A DNA stretch of 37,445 bases from Clostridiales bacterium (GTDB lineage: Bacteria; Bacillota; Clostridia; Christensenellales; Borkfalkiaceae), in the NCBI GenBank assembly GCA_015055525.1, contig SVHZ01000018.1, positions 1 through 37,445 on the forward strand. Direction: 5' to 3'. Below the pieces are notes generated by a model that saw only the letters and a list, made by a program, of their open reading frames with translations, was not told the DNA's origin and ran no database searches. Shown piece after piece: positions 19,548 through 26,193 of the stretch. The translations under genes were made by a program, and so were the position numbers. The number at the start of each line of letters is the position of its first letter. The stretch's first letter is position 1.

Positions 19548-21497
19548 ATGATTGAAAAAGTAAAACTATTATTAGACGATTTAAACTCTAAAAAATATCA
19601 AACTCTAAGAAAACCTTGCGCCGTTATACCTGAAACTTTTGAAGAGAGAATAGAAAAAGACGTGCCCCTACTTTTTGAAAACGATGATTTTGGATTCAAT
19701 CGTGGTATCGCAGTAAAACTAAGGGGTGGTGTTGGCAACGTTACTCCTAACTACTATTCGGTTTTAAGTAAAGGTTTTGATTTGATTATTAAAAATATTG
19801 AAACTGCTATGAAAAACGAAAGCGATAACAAAAAAATTGAGTATGGCAAAACTACTATTTGCAAATTAGCACTTTGCATAAAAAAGTGCGATGAATACTG
19901 CGAATATGCAAAAAATACGGGCAACATTAAACTGTATAACGCATTGAAAAATATTCCAAGAAAACCTGCTAAAAATTTATATGAAGCGTTGGTTTTTATT
20001 AAACTTTGCGTGTATTTTCTTCGTTGGCATAGCTTTGACCATTTAGGTTTTGGTAGGTTTGATAAAATGTTATATCCTTTTTATCTACAAGAAAAAAACA
20101 GCGGCGTTAGCGATGAAGATATACTTTCTTTGATTGAAGAGTTCTTTATCTCTATTAACCGTGACGTTGATTTATACGCAGGCGTTCAAATGGGAGATAA
20201 CGGACAATCAATAGTTTTTGGTGGCGTTGATGAATATGGAAACAACGATTTTAATGAACTAAGTAACATTTGTTTAGACGCTTCTTATGAACTATCAATT
20301 ATTGAACCTAAAATAAATTTAAGAGTAAATAAAAACACACCATTAGAAATTTATGAAAAAGCAACTCTTTTAACAAAGCAAGGCCTGGGATTCCCTCAAT
20401 ATTGTAACGACGACGTTATAATAAACGGGCTTACTAAACTTGGTTATGATAAAAAAGACGCAGTAAATTATAGCGTTGCGGCTTGCTGGGAGTTTCTTAT
20501 CCCTGGGCTAAGCGCAGAAATATTAAATACGGGAAAGTTTAATTTTCCGTTAGTTGTAAACAATGCCGTGCATAAATATTTGCTAATTGAAGATTCTTTT
20601 GATGATTTTTTACAAAGGGTTAAAAATGAAATTATTTGCGAGTGCGATAGGATAAGAAAGGAAAAAGAAGGATTAAGAATAAACGACTGCCACCTACTTT
20701 CAGTATTTATTGACGGTTGTGCCGAAAATTTAAAGGATATGTGGTGCGGTGGCGCAAAGTATAAAAATTTTGGTTGCCACGGTATAGGAATTGCCAATGC
20801 AACCGACGCGCTTGCTGCAATTAAGCATAGAGTCTATGAAGAAAAATCTATTTCAAAACAGCGCTTAATTGATGCACTTAACGCTAATTTTAATGGCTAC
20901 GAACACGAAAGAAACCTTTTGCTTTCATCGCCAAAGATGGGAAATAACGACGATTATGCCGATAGTTTATCCTTAGAGATAATGCAAACGTTTTCCGATA
21001 ATATGAACAATAAACCAACGCCGTGGGGTGGTGTTTGGCGAGCTGGCACCGGGTCTGCGCACGAGTATTATTATAGCGCGATACACTGCCCTGCAACGAG
21101 CGATGGCAGAAAGGCTTACGATTACTTTTCATCTAGTTTTTCACCATCACTTGGAGTTAAAACGGAAGGAATATTATCAGTAATAAAATCGTTTACTAAA
21201 TACGATTTATCAAACATAATAAACGGCGGACCATTGACTATTGAAGTTCACAATTCAACTTTGCGTAATGAGGAAGGAATTAAAAAAATGGCTGCATTAG
21301 TAAAATATTTCATAGATAACGGCGGACATCAACTTCAATTAAATTCCGTTAATAAAGAAACGTTAAAAGATGCGCAAATTCACCCTGAAAAATACCCCAA
21401 CTTAATTGTTAGGGTTTGGGGCTGGAGCGGATATTTTATTGAACTTGACAAATTGTATCAAGACCACGTTATAAGTAGGCTTGAATATACTTTATAG
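19548..21497 (+). CDS. Compact glycyl radical enzyme of unknown substrate
   Basis: The 649-aa product belongs to the pyruvate-formate-lyase-like family. The glycyl radical loop is RVWGWSGYF with Gly625, 24 residues from the C-terminus (consensus RVxGYsxyF). The thiyl cysteine is Cys313 in AACWEFLIPG. This gives a Cys-x-Glu dyad as in diol dehydratases, CutC, hydroxyproline dehydratase and isethionate lyase, rather than the Cys-Cys of PFL. The Cys-Gly distance (312) is close to that of known enzymes, so the shortness relative to about 780-850 aa is in the N-terminal half. The mRNA has a GAGGAT-type ribosome site. An anaerobic C-C, C-N, C-O or C-S lyase/dehydratase role is inferred; the substrate is not identifiable. 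Confidence 0.9.
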   Translation: MIEKVKLLLDDLNSKKYQTLRKPCAVIPETFEERIEKDVPLLFENDDFGFNRGIAVKLRGGVGNVTPNYYSVLSKGFDLIIKNIETAMKNESDNKKIEYGKTTICKLALCIKKCDEYCEYAKNTGNIKLYNALKNIPRKPAKNLYEALVFIKLCVYFLRWHSFDHLGFGRFDKMLYPFYLQEKNSGVSDEDILSLIEEFFISINRDVDLYAGVQMGDNGQSIVFGGVDEYGNNDFNELSNICLDASYELSIIEPKINLRVNKNTPLEIYEKATLLTKQGLGFPQYCNDDVIINGLTKLGYDKKDAVNYSVAACWEFLIPGLSAEILNTGKFNFPLVVNNAVHKYLLIEDSFDDFLQRVKNEIICECDRIRKEKEGLRINDCHLLSVFIDGCAENLKDMWCGGAKYKNFGCHGIGIANATDALAAIKHRVYEEKSISKQRLIDALNANFNGYEHERNLLLSSPKMGNNDDYADSLSLEIMQTFSDNMNNKPTPWGGVWRAGTGSAHEYYYSAIHCPATSDGRKAYDYFSSSFSPSLGVKTEGILSVIKSFTKYDLSNIINGGPLTIEVHNSTLRNEEGIKKMAALVKYFIDNGGHQLQLNSVNKETLKDAQIHPEKYPNLIVRVWGWSGYFIELDKLYQDHVISRLEYTL

Positions 21498-21513
21498 ACA
21501 TAAAAAAGCAATT

Positions 21514-21543
21514 AAAAAAGCGTTAGATCAACTAACGCTTTTA
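21514..21543. terminator. Bidirectional terminator overlapping the MFS stop codon
   Basis: The hairpin AAAGCGTTAG-ATCAA-CTAACGCTTT has an A-run on the left and T-rich DNA on the right. It ends the glycyl radical enzyme operon on plus. The MFS stop (TGA, 21528-21530) lies in the loop, so the last MFS codons form one arm. Confidence 0.85.
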
Positions 21544-22775
21544 TTAATTTTTGAACGAAGAATTAAGTATATAAACCAAATTAAAGTTACCATTACGCAA
21601 ACGCCTAATATTACGTAAAAGACAACGTTCCAACCATTAGCCTCTGCAATACTTCCTAAAACGTAAGAACTAAGCGCGCTACCTAAATAACAAAAGCCGT
21701 TCGTTATACCTGCAATCTTACCAGAGTTTATACGAGTTTTCATAAATAATGGGAAAACGCTCGTTACAACGCTATTGCACGAAGATATTGCAACGAATAT
21801 TATAACGAAACACATTACCGTTATAGCAACTATTCTATATTCAAGAGCAAATAACACCGCAACAACTAAAACACCTGACAATATAAACATTATTGCAACT
21901 TGAGTTACGAAATCTGGAATTTTTTTATGTAACATAACGGCGATAAAATTAGCAAACACCGCAACGCAAGGAAGAGCAAGCGTTAAAACTATAGATAGCG
22001 AATCTGAAACTCCGTATTCGTTTTTGAAAATTACTGGCGCCCAAGTGTTAAGCCCGTCTTTAATTAAATTGACAAATATTGCTATTATAAAGAAACAAAA
22101 TACCGATAAATATATTCCTTTAATCTCGGTTTTAGTCGCCGTGAGCATTTCTTTTTGAGTTTCAACTTCTGCATCTTTTGGAATTTTTGAAGTAATTTTA
22201 GGAATAAACACGAACCACAAAATAGCAATCAACGGCATCGCTATTCCTGAAAAATAAAAGATTGCCCTGAAAATTCCAAGTTTAACAAAAATTGCAGATA
22301 AACCGTAAACAACGAAAGTTCCAAACGGAACGGTAGTACCTATTACAATACTTGATTTAGCCATATATTCTTTCGTTAAAGTTTCCGCTAAAATTCTAAT
22401 AATTGCAGTCCACAAAAAAGAAAGTGCTATACCGTTTAGCGACCAAAGCACGGCAACTAAAACGAAATCATTTGTAAAACCAACCACCAAGTTGATAATA
22501 CCCGATAAAAATAAGCCTAAAAATATCACAAGCCTTAAGTTATAGCGTTTAACCAAAAAACCGTTTATTATTTGAAAGGTACCGTAAAATATAAAAAGTA
22601 AAGTTCCGATTAAGCCAGACTGACTGTGGGATAGATCTAACGCCTCTTCAATTTGATTGATATTGGCTGTAACACTTAATTTACCAAAATATGAAGAACT
22701 ATACGCAAGCCAACAAAAAAATATTAGTAGATACGAATATTTTTTAACCGTATTGCAAGTTTTTGCTTCAGACAT
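21528..22775 (-). CDS. MFS transporter
   Basis: The 415-aa permease has about twelve hydrophobic segments and a polar central loop (FIPKITSKIPKDAEVETQKEM) between the two six-helix halves. The N-terminal YSSSYFGKLSVTANINQIEEAL and the loop-2-like NGFLVKRYNLR resemble the organophosphate/hexuronate-type MFS groups, but this is not enough to name a substrate. It converges on the glycyl radical enzyme operon and shares its terminator. It may import that enzyme's substrate, though separate strands and promoters make this only a guess. AAGGAG is the ribosome site, lying within a hairpin. Confidence 0.85.
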   Translation of the reverse strand: MSEAKTCNTVKKYSYLLIFFCWLAYSSSYFGKLSVTANINQIEEALDLSHSQSGLIGTLLFIFYGTFQIINGFLVKRYNLRLVIFLGLFLSGIINLVVGFTNDFVLVAVLWSLNGIALSFLWTAIIRILAETLTKEYMAKSSIVIGTTVPFGTFVVYGLSAIFVKLGIFRAIFYFSGIAMPLIAILWFVFIPKITSKIPKDAEVETQKEMLTATKTEIKGIYLSVFCFFIIAIFVNLIKDGLNTWAPVIFKNEYGVSDSLSIVLTLALPCVAVFANFIAVMLHKKIPDFVTQVAIMFILSGVLVVAVLFALEYRIVAITVMCFVIIFVAISSCNSVVTSVFPLFMKTRINSGKIAGITNGFCYLGSALSSYVLGSIAEANGWNVVFYVILGVCVMVTLIWFIYLILRSKINKSVS

Positions 22776-22779
22776 AAAA

Positions 22780-22830
22780 AATTCTCCTTAAAACAAGGAG
22801 AATTATAGCACTTTTAATTTTTAATGTAAA
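22780..22830 (-). promoter_or_regulatory. Overlapping promoter, terminator hairpin and Shine-Dalgarno ahead of the MFS gene
   Basis: On minus, -35 TTTACA (22825-22830, inside the sfp 3' end), a 17-nt spacer and extended -10 TGCTATAAT (hexamer 22802-22807) predict a start near 22795. The same DNA forms a 10-bp hairpin AATTCTCCTT-GTTTT-AAGGAGAATT (22780-22804) followed by Ts, which would end sfp transcripts. Its 3' arm is the MFS Shine-Dalgarno. Confidence 0.7.
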
Positions 22831-23425
22831 GATTTTTGACGTTGTTTTGAAAATAAATGGTATTTATTTTCTCTGAACAAACCGAGAGTAAAAACTCAGT
22901 TTTATCAACTGATAAATTATAACTTTTTACCGAATAATCAGCAAGTTCGATTTTTGATGGGTTAAAAGTTTTTGAGTCTAACTTTTTATATACGCTTTCC
23001 TTACCCGTCCACGCAGTTAATAAGAAGTTATTTTTTTCGATTTTATCTAACTTTTTATAAGTTTCAAGTTCAGTTTCGGTCAATATCTTTTTATCAAGAT
23101 TATCGGCTACTATCTTAACCTTTTCTATATCTACTCCAACTTGTGAATTTGAAATGGCAACGCAAACAAAATCATCGCTATGAGATATTGAAAAATAAAC
23201 GCCACTTGCCACCCACTTGCCGTTATCCAACTTTTCAAATTCTAAATCTTTAATTTGTAAATTCAAAGAAGATTTTAACGCGTTTTCTAAAAGTTTCCAC
23301 GAGGCATATTTTTGAGTTTTAACCTTTTCACTTTTGCAAGATAAAATTTCCAAAAGCCTACCTTTTGGATAAACGTCTAAACCGACCGTGTAATTTGAAA
23401 TTTTATCAATGTAAACGTGTAGCAT
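22814..23425 (-). CDS. 4'-phosphopantetheinyl transferase, Sfp type
   Basis: From MLHVYIDKI the product is 203 aa; an in-frame Met ten codons upstream is less likely because AAAGGAT is well placed before 23425. It attaches phosphopantetheine from CoA to carrier proteins. Signature motifs are VGVDIEKV (metal-binding Asp/Glu) and FLLTAWTGKESVYKKL (the WxxKES motif), with WVASGVYFSISHSDDFVCVAIS between. No carrier protein, NRPS or PKS is in the window, so its target is elsewhere; it could serve fatty-acid ACP if no AcpS exists. No obvious promoter lies between it and the tRNA genes upstream. Confidence 0.9.
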   Translation of the reverse strand: MLHVYIDKISNYTVGLDVYPKGRLLEILSCKSEKVKTQKYASWKLLENALKSSLNLQIKDLEFEKLDNGKWVASGVYFSISHSDDFVCVAISNSQVGVDIEKVKIVADNLDKKILTETELETYKKLDKIEKNNFLLTAWTGKESVYKKLDSKTFNPSKIELADYSVKSYNLSVDKTEFLLSVCSEKINTIYFQNNVKNLYIKN

Positions 23426-23440
23426 ACAATCCTTTTTAAC

Positions 23441-23488
23441 GAAAAAACTCCGCAACTAGCGGTGTTTTTAAGTGGAGCGGGAAACGGG
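23441..23488. repeat. Direct-repeat copy A: duplicated tRNA-Gly 3' end plus terminator
   Basis: This near-copy of 23583-23628 includes an 18-base identical stretch (23471-23488) that is the last 16 bases of tRNA-Gly including CCA plus two flanking bases. It is followed by a decayed version of the terminator hairpin. It is not a functional tRNA. Confidence 0.8.
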
Positions 23489-23582
23489 GGATTCCCCTAC
23501 TAGGGGAAATGTCCGCAAGGACAAAAGGGTTGCGCCCTGCTAAGGGCCGAACCGTAGGTGAGAGTTCCGTTCCTCGCGAAAT
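23489..23582. repeat. Structured GC-richer element between the two tRNA-Gly 3' copies
   Basis: About 94 bases hold three hairpins in a row: TTCCCCTA-C-TAGGGGAA (23492-23508), TGTCC-GCAA-GGACA with a GNRA loop (23510-23523), and GGTT..GCCCT-GCTA-AGGGC..AACC (23528-23553). It is visibly GC-richer than its surroundings. No credible ORF is present. It resembles the REP/palindromic interspersed repeats of gut Firmicutes; that identification is from memory and untested. Confidence 0.6.
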
Positions 23583-23609
23583 GAAAAACTCCGCAATTAG
23601 CGGAGTTTT
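23580..23609 (-). terminator. Intrinsic terminator after tRNA-Gly
   Basis: A perfect 10-bp stem AAAACTCCGC/GCGGAGTTTT (23585-23594 with 23600-23609) is followed on minus by a T-run. It starts four bases after the encoded CCA. Confidence 0.8.
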
Positions 23610-23628
23610 GAGTGGAGCGGGAAACGGG
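23583..23628. repeat. Direct-repeat copy B: genuine tRNA-Gly 3' end plus terminator
   Basis: This is the intact partner of the repeat at 23441-23488. It contains the real tRNA-Gly 3' end and the perfect hairpin immediately downstream of it. Confidence 0.8.
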
Positions 23629-23688
23629 ACTCGAACCCGCGACAACTGCCTTGGCAAGGCAGTGCTCTACCAACTGAGCTACTCCCGC
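23613..23688 (-). tRNA. tRNA-Gly (GCC)
   Basis: A 76-nt cloverleaf on minus begins GCGGGAGTAGCTCAGTTGG. The anticodon stem-loop is CTGCC-TTGCCAA-GGCAG (anticodon GCC) and the T-arm contains GGTTCGAGTC. The acceptor 3' strand is TTCCCGC with a discriminator T and encoded CCA. The only weak acceptor pair is G7-U66. Confidence 0.96.
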
Positions 23689-23761
23689 ATTTTCGAAAAC
23701 AAACCGGCCTGCTCAAGCCAACTCATCCCCGAAATGCCTTTTATTCTCTTTCTGAGAAAAG

Positions 23762-23837
23762 TGGTGGGAGTTACAGGGCTCGAACCTGTGACCCTCTGCT
23801 TGTAAGGCAGATGCTCTCCCAGCTGAGCTAAACTCCC
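23762..23837 (-). tRNA. tRNA-Val (UAC)
   Basis: A 76-nt cloverleaf on minus begins GGGAGTTTAGCTCAGCTGG. The anticodon stem-loop is TCTGC-CTTACAA-GCAGA (anticodon TAC) and the T-arm contains GGTTCGAGCC. The acceptor 3' end is AACTCCC-A-CCA with encoded CCA. It is first in a two-tRNA transcript with tRNA-Gly 73 bases downstream. Confidence 0.96.
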
Positions 23838-23871
23838 ACTTGCCTTGCGCCTTTTCTCAAAACGCTCTATT

Positions 23872-23900
23872 AATATAACACTATTTTTTCTTTTTAGCAA
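23872..23900 (-). promoter_or_regulatory. Predicted promoter of the tRNA-Val/tRNA-Gly unit
   Basis: On minus there is -35 TTGCTA (23895-23900), a 17-nt spacer and extended -10 TGTTATATT (hexamer 23872-23877), about 35 bases before the tRNA-Val 5' end. This and the next promoter fill the 179 bases between the tRNA and the TIR gene; I see nothing else there. Confidence 0.6.
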
Positions 23901-23957
23901 CTGTTTTTAACGCTTTTTTAAACTTTTTTTGGAAAATTTAATATTTGCGATAAAATC

Positions 23958-23986
23958 TTGAAATTAAACAATCATTGTGATATAAT
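23958..23986 (+). promoter_or_regulatory. Strong extended -10 promoter of the TIR-CutA operon
   Basis: -35 TTGAAA (23958-23963), a 17-nt spacer and extended -10 TGATATAAT (hexamer 23981-23986). The predicted start gives a leader of about 24 nt with AGGAAA as ribosome site. There is no obvious operator, so expression may be constitutive. Confidence 0.78.
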
Positions 23987-24016
23987 AATTCTAAATATAT
24001 TAGGAAATCTCAATAA

Positions 24017-25591
24017 ATGCCAATTTTTGAAAATTTTATTAGTTATAGACGAAAAGAAACTCTGCTTGAAGTAAAAAATATTTATGACGCTCTAAAAAAT
24101 CGCGGATTTTCAACTTTTTGTGACGTATACACGTTAGACAACGGAAACTTTGATGACAATTTAGTTAAATTTGTTAAAAATTGCACTAATTACATTTTAG
24201 TTATTAACAACAACTCTTTAGATAGGTGCTCTGAAGAAGGAGATTGGCTGTTACGCGAGATTAAACTAGCTCTAAGTAACAATAAAAACATTGTAATAGT
24301 TTTTGTTGGCAACGTTGACTTTAATAACCTACCAGATGAAATAAATGAATTACGCTATAAAAACGGCTTAAAATTTGATACGATTTATTTTGATTCGTTT
24401 GTAGACGAATTGGTTAAACGATTTTTAGTTAAAAGTGAAGACTGGGAAAAATCGTCAGAGAATGATTTTTTAATTGAAGGCACTAAACTTATTAAATATC
24501 AAGGAAATGCACGCCAAGTTATTATTCCATTAGAAATAGAAACCATAGGTTGCTCCGCTTTCAAGGATAACACTTCAATAAAAGAGATTATTTTTAACAA
24601 TAAGTTAAAAATAATTGAAGAATCAGCATTTGAACGCTGTCTTTCGTTATCACACATTGAATTACCTAAAGACGTTAAAATACTTGAAACTCGAGCATTT
24701 GCTCGTTGTTATAGCTTATTAAACGTTACACTAAACGACAACTTAACAACCATTGAAGACGAGTGCTTTGCATTTTGTTCTAACTTAAAACATTTTACTC
24801 TTTCTCAAGGTGTAACTATTTGTAAAGAATCGGCATTTAACCATTGTTCTCTACTTACACAATTTGTAGTCGAAGATGGAAACAAGAGTTTTTCAACCAT
24901 TGAAGGAATATTATATAACTACGATCAAAGCGCGTTGTTAAGATGCCCCACTAATTACACAAAAAATTGCATAATAATTCCTTCAACCATTAACACGATA
25001 GGAAATTACTCTTTTTATAAATGCAGTGAAATCAAAGACGTAATTTTACCCGAATCTACAACAAAAATAGGCGAATACGCATTTGCCGACTGCCGAAACA
25101 TAAGCTATTTATGTTTACCTAGCGAAATAAATGAAATATCAGAAACGTCATTTTTAGGTTGGGAATCAAGCCAAATTATAAATTTTGAAAAAATTAAAAA
25201 TGATGACGTTAAGTCAATTATAGAAAAGTTTACAAATCACACTTCTACAACTGATAACTTAGGCGTAAATTCAGAATATATTCTAGTAAAAACAACTTTC
25301 GAATCCGAACACGAAGCCATAGATATGGCAAAGGGATTATTAGGGAAACACTTAATAACGTCTGGGCAAATTTCAAAATTAAGATCAATATATACATGGG
25401 AAAATAAATTTTGTGACGAAAACGAGTATGAACTTTCTTGTATAACAAGGGGTGAAATGTATTCCGATATAGAAAAATTTATCCACTCTCACCATTCGTA
25501 CGATTTATGCGAACTTATGGTTATCCCTATCGCTCACGTTCCTCAAAATTTTGGAGATTGGGTAACCGATTATATTAAGGAGAAAAAATAA
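24017..25591 (+). CDS. TIR - BspA-type LRR - CutA-like fusion protein
   Basis: The 524-aa cytosolic protein has no signal peptide or TM segment. Residues 1 to about 130 form a TIR domain: FISYRRKE (box 1), IYDALKNRGFSTFCDVYTL (box 2 region) and SEEGDWLLREIKLAL. There Glu81 matches the catalytic NADase Glu in the DWxxxEIxxAL element of SARM1-like TIRs. Residues about 165-395 hold around eight LRR_5/BspA repeats (pattern AFxxCxxLxxIxLP), including the common YNYDQSALLRCP insert. Residues about 419-520 are CutA-like (SIYTWENKFCDENEYEL; HSHHSYDLCELMVIPI). It heads a four-gene operon and its stop overlaps the next ATG. An NAD-cleaving immune or signalling effector is inferred. Confidence 0.85.
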   Translation: MPIFENFISYRRKETLLEVKNIYDALKNRGFSTFCDVYTLDNGNFDDNLVKFVKNCTNYILVINNNSLDRCSEEGDWLLREIKLALSNNKNIVIVFVGNVDFNNLPDEINELRYKNGLKFDTIYFDSFVDELVKRFLVKSEDWEKSSENDFLIEGTKLIKYQGNARQVIIPLEIETIGCSAFKDNTSIKEIIFNNKLKIIEESAFERCLSLSHIELPKDVKILETRAFARCYSLLNVTLNDNLTTIEDECFAFCSNLKHFTLSQGVTICKESAFNHCSLLTQFVVEDGNKSFSTIEGILYNYDQSALLRCPTNYTKNCIIIPSTINTIGNYSFYKCSEIKDVILPESTTKIGEYAFADCRNISYLCLPSEINEISETSFLGWESSQIINFEKIKNDDVKSIIEKFTNHTSTTDNLGVNSEYILVKTTFESEHEAIDMAKGLLGKHLITSGQISKLRSIYTWENKFCDENEYELSCITRGEMYSDIEKFIHSHHSYDLCELMVIPIAHVPQNFGDWVTDYIKEKK

Positions 25592-25869
25592 TGATAGGAA
25601 TAGTTGGAAATCTATTGATCAAATATTCAATCGAAAATAAAACTTATTGTGATACGGTCAATATGATATATCAAAAAGAATTTAGCCTCACAGGATGCCC
25701 TGCAATTAAATTTACAATTGATGAAATAACTTATATTGAAGATACAATTTACGGCGTTGAGATTTCATTTGAAGATGAAGATTGGTACGTAAGCGGAAAC
25801 GAACCTACTACTTTTCAAATTGAAAAATATAATATTTCGGGAACAATTGAATTATCATTTTTAAATTAG
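25591..25869 (+). CDS. Small protein of unknown function in the TIR-CutA operon
   Basis: I do not recognise this 92-aa protein. It is acidic and looks beta-rich, with alternating hydrophobic stretches such as CPAIKFTIDEITYIEDTIYGVEISF and ISGTIELSFL. It has no signal peptide and no TM segment. Its ATG shares a base with the TIR gene stop (TAATG), indicating translational coupling and probably fixed stoichiometry. CutA follows 9 bases after its stop. It could be a binding partner or inhibitor of the TIR fusion; nothing in the sequence proves this. Confidence 0.75.
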   Translation: MIGIVGNLLIKYSIENKTYCDTVNMIYQKEFSLTGCPAIKFTIDEITYIEDTIYGVEISFEDEDWYVSGNEPTTFQIEKYNISGTIELSFLN

Positions 25870-25878
25870 GAGTTAATT

Positions 25879-26193
25879 ATGGATAATAATTATTGTGTTA
25901 TAATAACAACAACAAATGAAAACAACGCTAAAATTTTAGCCGACAATTTAGTAGTAAACAAACTTGCAGCATGCGTTCAAATGATTAAGATGAATAGCGT
26001 TTACGAGTGGGAAGGCAAAATATGCCACGATGACGAAGTGCTTATGCTTATTAAAACTCGCTCTAAATTGTTTGATGATTGCTGTAAATCAATTAAATCA
26101 TTACACGATTACGACGTTCCTGAAATAATTAAACTAAATATTGACGACGGCAATGAGGAGTATTTAAAATGGATTTCAACCCAAACAAAATAA
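25879..26193 (+). CDS. cutA: CutA1-family protein
   Basis: The 104-aa product is a full-length CutA. It shows CVIITTTNENNAKILADNLV, KLAACVQMIKMNSVYEWEGKI (family KLAACVxxxxxxSxYxWEGKI), EVLMLIKTR and HDYDVPEIIKLNI. CutA proteins form very stable ferredoxin-like trimers, historically linked to divalent-cation tolerance, but their function is unsettled. The preceding AGGAG is a good ribosome site. It shares its fold with the C-terminal domain of the TIR protein two genes upstream, so mixed trimers are conceivable. Confidence 0.93.
   Translation: MDNNYCVIITTTNENNAKILADNLVVNKLAACVQMIKMNSVYEWEGKICHDDEVLMLIKTRSKLFDDCCKSIKSLHDYDVPEIIKLNIDDGNEEYLKWISTQTK

Noticed and set aside
19548-21497. Annotating the glycyl radical enzyme as pyruvate formate-lyase
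   Set aside because: It lacks the adjacent Cys-Cys pair of PFL and has Cys-x-Glu; its length also differs.
23441-23488. Copy A as a second tRNA or tRNA pseudogene
   Set aside because: Only 16 bases of the tRNA 3' end are present; no anticodon or D-arm remnant can be found in the adjoining 94 bases.
23436-23900. Open frames on both strands across the tRNA pair (e.g. 23509-23805 plus, 23679-23900 minus)
   Set aside because: These are translations of tRNA sequence; peptides like GNGTRTRDNCLGKAV and VGVTGLEPVTL are classic tRNA artefacts and have no ribosome sites.
24017-24410. Calling the TIR gene a Thoeris system
   Set aside because: No ThsA (SIR2/SLOG) gene is adjacent and the protein carries LRR and CutA domains not found in ThsB.
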